From Reclinomonas americana ATCC 50394 (Eukaryota; Jakobida; Jakobea; Jakobida): DNA of 33,597 nt. Every line of letters starts with the position of its first letter. The stretch's first letter is position 1. Of this stretch, positions 1 through 8,971 are shown piece by piece. The translations under genes were made by a program, and so were the position numbers. The DNA lies in assembly GCA_048213135.1 (NCBI GenBank), contig PS015018.1:96166-129762 (forward strand), written 5' to 3'. The notes under the pieces are model-generated. The model ran no database searches, was not told the origin of the DNA, and saw only the letters and a list, made by a program, of their open reading frames with translations.

Positions 1-1
1 C

Positions 2-1630
2 ATTGCGGATCATCTGGACTACATTGTGGAGCTCGGAGCTGATGCTGTTGCGTCTCCCTCTTTCCCTCTGCATCTCTGTCTCTCTCTCTCCATCTCTCCC
101 TACGCAGCAGTTCACTCATCACACGCCTGCACAGATCTGGATTTCGCCGATTGTGACCAACTACGGCAGTGGTTATCACGGGTGTGTGTGTGGCCGTAGA
201 GAGAGATGCCTTGGTGTGGGGGAGAACTGACCTTTTTACACACATACCAGCTACTGGGTCACTGACCTGTATGGCGTCAACCCGCACTTTGGCTCCGCTC
301 AGGACCTCAAGAACCTGGTCGACAAGGCGCACAGCAAGGGCGTGTGGGTCATGGTCGACGTGGTCGCCAATCATGTTGCGTTCTCTCACTGCCTCGTCGC
401 TCCCCCCCTCCGTCACTCACCACCAAGTCGCTGGCAGGTGGGACCAGTGGGCACCGACTACAGCAAGATCAACCCCTTCAACTCCACCGACCACTACCAC
501 TCCTACTGCGAGATCAACGACTGGAACAACCAGCACGAGGTGGAATTCTGCCGTCTCGGTCAGTGTCGCTGCCCCGTTGGTCGCACATCCGCACACACTC
601 ACTTTCTACTCGCAGCTGGTCTGCCGGATCTCAACACGGAGAACGACTACGTCAGCAACACGCTGGTGTCCTGGATCCAGCAGATCGTCTCCGAGTACGG
701 TTTCGACGGCATCCGTATCGACACGGTGCCGGAGGTGCCGGCGTGGTTCTGGTCGCGTTTTGGTGCCAGCTCTGGTGTGTACCAGCTGGGCGAGGTGTTC
801 AACGGAAAGTTGTGTGCCGCCACCAAATAGTTAATTGTGTCGCTCAGCTGACCTGCTTTCTGCTCCCTCCCTTCCCCCACACCAGCATTCAGTACGTGGC
901 CGGCTACCAGAACTACCTCGACGGCGTGTTCCAGTACCCTCTGTTCTTCACGGCGCGCTCCGTCTTTGGTCAGCACCAGTCGGCACGCGGTCTGGAGTCG
1001 GCTTTCCAGCAGCAGCTGGCCACCTTCAAGGACCCCTTCGCCGTCGGCATCATCACCGACAACCACGACAATGCGCGCTTCCTGAGCTTCCAGTCGGACC
1101 ATCAGCTCTTCAAGAACCTGCTCACCCTCAATCTGTGTGCGCAAGGCATCCCCGTGCTGTACTACGGCCAGGAGCAGGGCTTCAACGGCGGCAACGATCC
1201 GCACAACCGTGAGCCGCTGTGGCCGACGGGTTTCTCGACAAACGGTGACCTCTTCAAGCACATTCAGACCATCATCGCCGCCAAGAAGAAGTTCCAGTGG
1301 CACTCGCAGGCGCAGGTGCAGCGCTACGCCGACGATCAGTTCTACGCCTTCACCCGCGGCAAGGTGTTTGTGGCGCTCACCAATGTCGGCAACGGCAACT
1401 CGACGCAGCGCACCATCACCTACCACCCGTATGCGAACGGCGACCGCCTCTGCAACATGTTGCGTGCCACCCGCTCCCTGTCGTTGTGTTTCCCCCTCTT
1501 TGCGCCAGTCTACTCAACAGCGTCGCATGAACACAGCTTCTTCCCGACCACCGACTGCTTCACGGTGGCGAGCAACCAGTTCTCGGTGTACCTGGGCAAC
1601 GGCGAGAGCAAAGTGTACGTGCCGCAGTGA
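2..1630 (+). CDS. Alpha-amylase, GH13 fungal type (5' partial)
   Basis: Endo-acting hydrolase of alpha-1,4-glucans such as starch and glycogen. Seven exons give an in-frame 398-residue C-terminal part: 2-46, 135-181, 251-374, 438-558, 616-808, 886-1458, 1537-1630. All four GH13 motifs are visible: DVVANH (region I), GFDGIRIDTV with the nucleophile Asp (II), GEVFN with the acid/base Glu (III) and TDNHDN with the stabilising Asp (IV). GADAIWISPIVTNYGSGYHG matches the start of the barrel in Aspergillus-type amylases, and the C-terminal beta domain ends in YVPQ. The final intron (1459-1536) was chosen because it joins DRLCN to IFFPTTDCF, which fits the C-terminal sheet. Three of six introns start with GTTGCG (47, 375, 1459). 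The N-terminus, and any signal peptide, lies off the window. The family is certain; exact substrate and secretion are not shown. Confidence 0.95.
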
Positions 1631-1770
1631 CAATGGATGCGCTGCTGGCGACCGAGTTTATTTTGACTTATGAAAGTAAACAACCGATGACCAAAAAGCA
1701 TTTAGCGGCATCCGTATTCGGTCACTTCCTCCCTCCCTCTTCCCACTTCCCTTCCTCCTCTTAAAACCCT

Positions 1771-3829
1771 CTAAAAGCCCATCAGCGTGCGCAGACGCTC
1801 AAAATCGCGCCGTGCCGACGGGTTGCTCATGAACGGGTACTCGGCGCCGAGTGCCTGCGCCACGATGAATCCCGACAGCAGCGACAAGTCGTGACCTGTG
1901 TGTGCGTGCACGCGGGTGAGTGAAATGGCGCGCGCGAGAATAGTTATCGCGGTGGCGCACCGTTGCCTGGCGTCGTGTACGACGAGCAAAAGTACATGCC
2001 GTGCTTGCCTTGGATGAAGCGCAGGAGGAACGCGATGGCCAGATTGCGCACCGACAGGTGCGGGTGAGCGCGCAGATTGCTGACCTTGCCGAGTGGGTCG
2101 CCAATGTTGCGATGCGCGCCGTTGTAGGTGATGAGCATGGGAATCTTGCGCGCCTGTCACACTCACCAAGGTGAGGCAACTATCGATCAGAGAGAGCGAG
2201 AGAGAAAAGGATTAAAGGACACACCTGCGGGTTGACTCGAGTGCGTCGTGCCTGCAGTTGCCGTTGCACGGCGGGGACCCACGACGACACAACGAATGTG
2301 TTCTCGTAGTTGAAGTTGCCCGGATGGCCTGGCACGTGCGTGACCTCGATGTAGTTGGCGAAGCGCTCGAGAATCTCATCGCGGTGCTCCGCCGGCAGCA
2401 CCGACGGATCCGAGTGAATGATGCCCTCCTCCAGACTCGCATCGTCGTCGTCGGTGTAGCCGACCATGGACAGCAGCGAGCGGTGCAACCACGACTTGTT
2501 GTGACCGGCAATCATCTTCAGTGCGGCGTCGGCGTTGCAGGCGAACACAATGTTGTCGAACACGGCCGTGTTTGCCACCCCGTTGCACGTGGACTCCACC
2601 ACCACCTGCGCGGCATTCTGCTCGTGCGTGTGCACCGACGTCACATGGGTCGACGCGCGCACACGCACTCCCTGTGTCATGCGAGCAAACACATCGGCCG
2701 ACGACGTGCACCTGGGCAGAGGAGTGAGGGGGGCAGAGGAGTGAGGGGGCGAAGGAGATAGAAAATAGCAGGAGAGAGAGAGAGAGAAAGCGCACCAGGT
2801 GTGCATGACGGGTCCGCGTGCAATCGGAATGAGATCGTCGACCGCCGGCGCAATCACCGACGGGATCCACGCCAGGTTCACAGTGAGGAACGACGACGAG
2901 TAGATGGGCACAATGACCAGGTTCCAGAAGCGCGACGAGATGCCAAAGATCCAGCACCTGCAGCACAGTGAAGTGTGATCATGCATGACGGGCAGTTAAG
3001 CATGCCATGACGACGCAACAGCAGTCGCAGCGGAATGACATTGAACGGATTCAACAACGACATGGCATACAGCGTGTGCTCCCGTGTGCCGTTCAAGTAC
3101 GCCGCAGTGGAGCGCACGACCTCCACCAACTGGCACCACGACGCAATGTCGTCGGCAAACTCCTCCCGCAGCGGCGTCTCCATGGTGTGCGCAAACACTC
3201 CACCGGCCTCATTCGCACCGTTTCCCATGTACTTGACCAGGAACGGCAGCGAAACCTCCTCCGACTCGATACCAATCTCCTTTAGCAGCTGGCAGTACTG
3301 CACCAACACGCCATTACATGAGCATCTGTATCTGCACGGACGGTAGCTGATTGAAAGGATCTTGCATGCAGAGATGCGAAACATTGCGGAAGTACTGCAC
3401 AGGCCACGCCAACACCGACAAGCCGGTGACCAGCGGCTCCGTCTCACCGGCCTTCTTCGCCGACTCCACCTGCCACGTGTGCGTCTTGGCGTTGCCACCG
3501 AGCACATCGCGCACCTCGTAGAGCTCCACCGTGGCGCCCGCACGACGCAACGACCACGCAGCCGAGCAGCCCGCAATGCCCCCTCCAATGACTGCCACAC
3601 GTCGACCACGACACTATACGCACACCGTGTGTGTGTCAGTTTATCCTTAATGTGACTCGAGTGCTGACAGAGACATAACATGATCGCGAGGTGCATGTCG
3701 CGACGACCACCAGCGACGCAGCACCGATGGCCACACAAAGTACCACAGAGGCAGAGTGGTGATTGTGATCAGCCAGTATGCAAGACGAGCGGCGAGAGAG
3801 AGCAGGCGGAGAGTGAAAGACGACAGCAT
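1771..3829 (-). CDS. Membrane-anchored FAD/NAD(P)-binding amine-oxidase-like oxidoreductase
   Basis: Seven exons (3829-3680, 3613-3338, 3297-3020, 2957-2796, 2711-2225, 2153-1961, 1895-1771) encode 556 residues. Exon 1 gives a hydrophobic stretch (LAYWLITITTLPLWYFVW, about residues 15-32), probably a membrane anchor. Exon 2 opens with VAVIGGGIAGCSAAW, a Rossmann FAD-binding GxGxxG, followed by ELYEVRDVLGGNAKT, the usual second FAD contact. Later segments (FDNIVFACNADAALKMI, then GIIHSDPSVLP, then SGFIVAQALGAEYPF) fit the COG2907-type predicted NAD/FAD-binding proteins related to amine oxidases and desaturases. Substrate is unknown. The start at 3829 was chosen because this exon is open, hydrophobic and joins in phase through GTTATG...TATAG; no ATG precedes the FAD motif in exon 2. 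It diverges from UPF3 across about 100 nt that include a gap, so a further upstream exon cannot be excluded. Confidence 0.85.
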
Positions 3830-3932
3830 CTCTACTTCACACGATGAAAAGGGGNNNNNNNNNNNNNNNNNNNNNNNNNNNNNNNNNNNNNACGAAACAG
3901 GGATAGGAGGACAACGCGATTGATTGTGAAGA
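3830..3932. promoter_or_regulatory. Divergent promoter region containing an assembly gap
   Basis: Only 103 nt separate the ATG of the oxidoreductase (minus strand) from the ATG of UPF3 (plus strand), and 37 of these are N (3855-3891). The region must hold both promoters and both 5' leaders unless the gap is longer than drawn. No TATA box is visible in the known bases. Confidence 0.5.
3855..3891. other. Assembly gap (37 N)
   Basis: Run of N in the intergenic region between two divergent genes; true length unknown. Confidence 1.
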
Positions 3933-6097
3933 ATGTCGGCGGGCACTGGTGGGCACAAGTGCAAGCTGCTTGTGCGCAACTTGCCTGCGCAGCTCTCTGC
4001 TGAGCAGTTTCGCGCGGCCATGGTGGCTGCAGCGGGAAAGCGCTTGTTGGATTGTGTGGTGTGGTTCTCGTATAGGCCGGGGAAGATCAGGTGCACACAC
4101 ACACACACACGCACACACACGCACACACACACACACAAGAGAGGAGAGAGAGCACTCCACGTCACTCTCCTGTTCTCTCTCTCTCTCTTTCTCACTCTCT
4201 CTTCTTGCATCGGTGCAGCACGCGCACCTCTCGTCAGTCACAGGCGTACCTTGGCTTCGATCGCGCACGTGCTGCTGTGGACTTTGCGCATGCATTTGAC
4301 GGCCACGCATTCATTGACAGCAAAGGCAAGTCTCCTCTATGTGATTCGCACATTCAGCACCCCGCTCATTGTTGTCTGTCTGTGTGTGTGAGAGAAGGAC
4401 TGGAGAGTCGTGCTGTGGTCGAGTACGCGCCCTTTCAACGCATTCCCGGTCGTCGGCTTGTCAATGGCATTGCGGCGCCGGTGGCGGTCCCTGCTGAGGC
4501 TGCCCCGATCTCGGTGTTGGAGAGTTGCGCGTTTAGTCTCGCTGTCTCTCTCGCTGTCTCGCTCTCCTCACTGTGTGTCGCCAGACGACGACTACTTGGT
4601 TTTCGTGGAGTCGCTGTGCCGACCGCCACCGCAGACGCCGAGCGCCGAGGTGCAGTTGCGGCAGCAGGAGGCCGAAAATGGTGCGTTCGTGTGCCTTACT
4701 TGTATCTTGGTCCTCCCACACACACGCACACATGCGCGCTCACCACTCCTTGTGTCTGGCAGCGGCCGCCGGTATCAAGGGTCCGGCGGAGCGGACCACG
4801 TTGCTGGTGCGCGAGTACCTTGCTGCAAAGGTCGGTGGACGTGTTTTGTTTTCTTGCGCCGCGATTGCCCCCGTTGACGAGTTATCTCCACAGGAGAAGC
4901 GCGTCACTCGTGGTGTCGGCAAGCATCCGTCCAAGTCGGCGGAGCTGAAGATTCTCCGCAAAGCCGCGCGTCGCCAGCAGCAGGCGTCTGCCAAGCAGAA
5001 CAAGGTCTCGTCTTATGTGTTTGGCTGTCGCCTCTGCGCTGCGTCGTCTCACCACAGGTTTTTTTTTGTCACGCAGGCGGACAAGGCCGCGCGTCGCGCC
5101 GACCAGCGGGTGGTAGAGGCGCGAGAGGCTCGTGAGCGGGCCATGAAAGAGATTGCAGCACGCGGACTGAAGGGCGAGGACGCCAAGGCACTCTACAAGG
5201 GTACGTCACACGCTGGTTGCACGCAGCAGTGTGCACGACTAGCACTCACACGGCGCAGAGGTGAAGCGATTGGATCAGCGTGCCAAGCGTGCCGGCCAGC
5301 GTGCCGCCCGGCTTGCTGCCGACATGCAAGCAGTCGCCTCCATGACCATGCCCACGATGGCGGCCGGCGTGCAGATTATGCGCCGCCCACAGTCGGCATC
5401 CGGCAGCGGTGTTGCGTCCACAACACCCATGTTGCCGGTGCGCCCCATGTCGGCCGCGGCTGCCGCTGGTGAGCCGCTGGTTGGTGGTCGCCCGCCGAAA
5501 AAGGAGCGTGGTGGCAAGAGCGGAAAGCGACGAGGAGGAGGAGGAGAAAGGGGAGAGCGAGGGGAACGAGGTGGTGGGCGCGGCGGTCGGAAGCGCCGAG
5601 GTGACGATGGTCCGCCGGCAGCGACAACGACGGTCACAGCTGCGTCTGCGCCACCTCCTCCTCCATCTGCAGGTCCTCCGCCGACAGGTGCTGCTGGTAT
5701 TCCTGCCGCAGCACCGTGGGGCGAGGGTGAGGCACGTGGTGGACGAGGAGGGGGTCGCGGTGGCCGTGGCGGCCGGGGCGGTGGTCGACGTGGACGTCGT
5801 GGTGGCGGCGATGATCACGGCCCTCCAGCTGGTGGATCAGGCCCACCTCCGATGCTGGCCGCAGCAGGAGCACCGCCACCACCGCTTCCAGCGTCATCTG
5901 CAGGAGCGGCAGCAGGAGGAGACGACGGCAGTGGTCGCGGTGGACGTCGTGGTGGAGGACGTCGCGGTGGACGTGGCGGCGGGCGAGGAGGTCGCGGTGG
6001 TGGAGTTGGCGGTGGTGGCGACAGCGGTCCAGTGCCATTATCAGCCCCATCGCTTTCCGCGCCTCCGTTCCACATTCGCCCGCGACCACCAATGTGA
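3933..6097 (+). CDS. UPF3: UPF3 (SMG-4) nonsense-mediated mRNA decay factor with RGG tail
   Basis: UPF3 links the exon-junction complex to UPF2 and UPF1 in nonsense-mediated decay. Eight exons (3933-4090, 4219-4325, 4398-4523, 4585-4680, 4763-4830, 4894-5004, 5077-5200, 5259-6097) give 542 residues. The RRM-like SMG4/UPF3 domain is clear: CKLLVRNLPAQLSAEQF near residue 10, QAYLGFDRARAAVDFAHAF, then AVVEYAPFQ and NDDYLVFVESL. A basic helical middle (ILRKAARRQQQASAKQNK) follows. The last exon (5259-6097) encodes long Gly/Arg (RGG) and Pro/Ala stretches, an unusual tail for UPF3. Intron 2 (4326-4397) seems to start with GCAAGT; removing it restores DSKG-LESRAVVEYAPF, as in UPF3 homologues. It is a multiple of three and open, so retention would add 24 residues. 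Intron 3 (4524) starts with GTTGCG. The next gene begins 46 nt after the stop. Confidence 0.93.
4091..4136. repeat. (CA)n microsatellite in UPF3 intron 1
   Basis: A tract of CA units with occasional G begins at the 5' splice site itself (CAG|GTGCACACAC). A CT-rich tract follows at about 4170-4203, before the acceptor at 4218. Confidence 0.9.
5510..6015 (+). repeat. Low-complexity RGG/Pro-Ala coding repeats in UPF3
   Basis: Imperfect tandem GGACGTGGTGGT-like units encode repeated GGRGG and RGRRGG motifs alternating with GPPP/AAGAPPPP blocks. The bias also opens long reading frames on the other strand and in another forward frame; I regard those as composition artefacts. Confidence 0.9.
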
Positions 6098-6143
6098 ATG
6101 AAGTCCTTTGGGACACGACTCTCTTCTCCGTCGTCCCTCTATC

Positions 6144-6910
6144 ATGAGCGCGCCATCCTGGTGGCGCAACATATCCCCTCGTGGACGAGCATTCCTCCTC
6201 TTCTTTGTGGCATTTGCAGTATTTGGTGCGTGTGTGTGCAAGTGTCACACATGCCGTCCCTCCCTCCTCGCACACTCACGCCCTCGCCCACGCGCACGCA
6301 CACTCGCTTGCAGCGGTGCTGGTCTTTCAGAACCTGACCAGCCTGCCCTCACCCGTGTTTGCCAGACCGCGACGTGTCAGTTGGAAGGATGAGTGTGCGC
6401 GACAGACGCGACCCAAGTTTGCACCGCCGCAGTCGGCGGTGTGCGACAAGGACTTGGTGGCGCCAGCCAAGGAGACACTGTTTGCCTATCGCCAGTTGCA
6501 CGATAGTATGATGGACTCGTCGATCGATGCGCAGACACTGCCGAGGNNNNNNNNNNNNNNNNNNNNNNNNNNNNNNNNNNNNNNNNNNNNNNNNNNNNNN
6601 NNNNNNNNNNNNNNNNNNNNNNNNNNNNNNNNNNNNNNNNNNNNNNNNNNNNNNNNNNNNNNNNNNNNNNNNNNNNNNNNNNNNNNNNNNNNNNNNNNNN
6701 NNNNNNNNNNNNNNNNNNNNNNNNNNNNNNNNTGTTGACATCGATGGGGAAGTTGTAAATGTCGAAGAACTGCGGCATGTCCTCGATGATCAACGCGCGC
6801 TGCAGCCGCATGGCCAGGAGAAGGTACACGAACAGCGAGGTCTGCGGCAAGCGAGAGGGCAAATTTGAACGAACATGAAGCTGCTCACGACACACGACGA
6901 GAAGACAAGC

Positions 6911-6965
<55 letters not shown>

Positions 6966-8897
6966 GACGATTGCCTACGTTGCCGCCATAGTTTGCAAAC
7001 ACCAAAAACTTNNNNNNNNNNNNNNNNNNNNNNNNNNNNNNNNNNNNNNNNNNNNNNNNNNNNNNNNNNNNNNNNNNNNNNNNNNNNNNNNNNNNNNNNN
7101 NNNNNNNNNNNNNNNNNNNNNNNNNNNNNNNNNNNNNNNNNNNNNNNNNNNNNNNNNNNNNNNNNNNNNNNNNNNNNNNNNNNNNNNNNNNNNNNNNNNN
7201 NNNNNNNNNNNNNNNNNNNNNNNNNNNNNNNNNNNNNNNNNNNNNNNNNNNNNNNNNNNNNNNNNNNNNNNNNNNNNNNNNNNNNNNNNNNNNNNNNNNN
7301 NNNNNNNNNNNNNNNNNNNNNNNNNNNNNNNNNNNNNNNNNNNNNNNNNNNNNNNNNNNNNNNNNNNNNNNNNNNNNNNNNNNNNNNNNNNNNNNNNNNN
7401 NNNNNNNNNNNNNNNNNNNNNNNNNNNNNNNNNNNNNNNNNNNNNNNNNNNNNNNNNNNNNNNNNNNNNNNNNNNNNNNNNNNNNNNNTTGAGCACATGC
7501 CGCAGCCGTACAGAGATCAGGCCAAGGCGGTGCTGCACACGGCGCCGTATTGGAGGAGGCATCACTCGTCCTGGTGTTGCGTCTCGAACTCCCCCCTTCT
7601 TTTCTTTCGTCTCCCCTCTGTGGACTCATTCGGCGTGGCAACAGGCGAGTACCACGATGCGATGTGCAGCGACTACACCAAGGCGAACCTCGATGATCCA
7701 AAAGTTTTGTGTTCCCCTCGCTCGTCGTCGACGACAGGCATAGGGAGTTGAGCTCAACCGATAAGGTTGTGCATGTAGGTGTTTTTCCGTCAGGCAGTGC
7801 CCGGCGACGACACGGTGTGGATGCTGAAACCGTCAGGAGCGCTGCCGATGAATGTTGTTGCGTCTCTCCCTCTCTCTCTCTCTCTCCACTGCGCAGTGCC
7901 AATCAACTCTGTCACCCACCCGCGCGGGATGCAGGTGCTGTTGAATCCCAGCATGCGTGAGTGGACGCACAAGCACATTGGCTACGGCTTCAATCACATC
8001 TGGCAGTGGTTCTTCCAACCGAATACACACTGGAAAGAGGTCGCCGACGAAGTGGAGCGGAAATCGTGTGGCTCAGACGGCTGCAAGGTGAGCTCCTCAC
8101 CCGCTTCTCTCGTTGTCCACACTCGCTCACATGTGACATGCCGACGACAGGTGGCCATCCACATTCGTCGTGGGCGCATCGGCGACAATGATCTGTACTT
8201 CCCCAAGGGCGAGGAGGACCAGGTCAAGGTGTTTTTCGAGTGCGTGGACAGCCTCATCCGCTTCCACAAGTGGGACGAGGACAAGGTCAAGGTGTACGTG
8301 GCCACCGATCAGCCGTCGGTGTTGGAAAAGGCGCAGAGTATGCTTGGCGATATGGTGGTGTGGAACAAGGACGCCAAGGGTCGTGGCCCCGATGGCAAAC
8401 TGGATGCAGCGTGGATTGACATGCTCGTAGCATCGCGGGCGGAGGTTTCGTGACCTGATAATGAGCATGGGGTGACATGCTGCCTGTCCACTCATTGCCA
8501 CTGGCAGGTTTTCATCGGTACCCGCGCATCCACATTCAGCACTGCTGTGGCCGGCATGAACAAGCGGCTGCAGCACTACACGGTGGCACCCGGCTACTAC
8601 GACAAGTGCATTCGATCGCCGTCGGTGCTGTCGTCGTTTATCCAGATGGAGCACACACCCATCATTCCCGACTTCAGCATCCAGAACATGGCAAGAGTGC
8701 GTGTTGTTGTGCCGCTGTCGTTGTCCGCATTGTGTGTGTGTGTGCCACACGCTCACCAGTGCGACTGCGTGCGCCAGGCTCCCTGTCTTGATGAGGACTT
8801 TTTGCAAGAGACCTTTGCGCTTTTTGGCCTGCACAATCCACAATTGCAGACGTGGTGCGACGCGTACAACTGGGAGCACAATCCGACATGGTGCTGA
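6144..8897 (+). CDS. Fucosyltransferase-like type II membrane protein, interrupted by gaps and an inverted contig
   Basis: Probable Golgi glycosyltransferase of the fucosyltransferase fold (GT23/GT11/GT65/GT68-like). Visible exons: 6144-6225, 6314 to the gap at 6546, then 7489-7575, 7645-7703, 7794-7856, 7935-8087, 8151-8444, 8508-8696, 8778-8897. A short basic N-terminus and one membrane helix (GRAFLLFFVAFAVFAVLVF) fit a type II anchor. VAIHIRRGR matches the HxRRxD-like nucleotide-sugar motif, KVKVYVATDQPSVL matches the YLATDDPSLL segment of FUT8-like enzymes, and the SRAEVFIGTRASTFSTAV segment matches the last conserved block. The N-terminal GGxGNQ-like block is missing from the plus strand. 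It lies on the minus strand between the two gaps (6733-7011), so I infer a scaffolding inversion. The exon 7794-7856 could instead end at 7853. Donor and acceptor specificity is unknown. Confidence 0.8.
6547..6732. other. Assembly gap (186 N)
   Basis: Run of N inside the fucosyltransferase-like gene; left border of the inverted segment. Confidence 1.
6733..7011 (-). other. Small contig placed in reverse orientation (two coding exons of the fucosyltransferase-like gene)
   Basis: Both ends are N runs. Only the minus strand makes sense. From 7011 it reads FANYGGNVGNRQ, then a GTGTGT... intron ending in a pyrimidine-rich CCGCAG, then TSLFVYLLLAMRLQRALII and a segment ending FFDIYNFPIDVN. GGNVGNR plus the following helix is the GGxGNQ block expected near the start of a fucosyltransferase domain, which is exactly what the surrounding plus-strand gene lacks. 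Flipping this piece restores the domain order. The alternative is an independent antisense gene fragment, which would be a coincidence. Confidence 0.8.
6907..6963. repeat. (CT)n(CA)n composite microsatellite
   Basis: About 9 CT units followed by about 15 CA units within the intron of the inverted contig. In the sense orientation this is a GT tract starting at the 5' splice site, followed by GA units. Confidence 0.95.
7012..7488. other. Assembly gap (477 N)
   Basis: Run of N inside the fucosyltransferase-like gene; right border of the inverted segment. Confidence 1.
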
Positions 8898-8971
8898 AGA
8901 TGTGGATAAAAGCACAACAAGAACTGTCATGCTTCTTCCGTCGTTCCGACCGGCTAATAATAACACCGTCG

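Noticed and set aside
647-1426. Long open frame on the minus strand opposite the amylase (about 260 codons)
   Set aside because: It mirrors the codon bias of the amylase exons, has no recognisable motif and ignores the introns that the amylase clearly requires.
1464-1508. Shorter last intron of the amylase starting GTGCCA
   Set aside because: It keeps the frame, but the intron 1459-1536 starting GTTGCG also keeps the frame and gives a C-terminal sequence that aligns much better with fungal-type amylases.
5246-6275. Several long frames on both strands over the UPF3 tail
   Set aside because: They are by-products of G/C-rich RGG-coding repeats; only one frame continues from the UPF3 domain through a valid splice junction.
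6733-7011. An independent antisense gene inside the fucosyltransferase-like gene
   Set aside because: The piece is bounded by gaps on both sides and supplies exactly the block missing from the surrounding gene, so a misoriented contig is the simpler reading.
8888-8971. LRR gene start at ATG 8888, overlapping the stop of the upstream gene
   Set aside because: Possible in frame, but the extra residues show no conservation-like pattern and would require overlapping coding regions; ATG 8972 precedes the plausible N-terminal helix.
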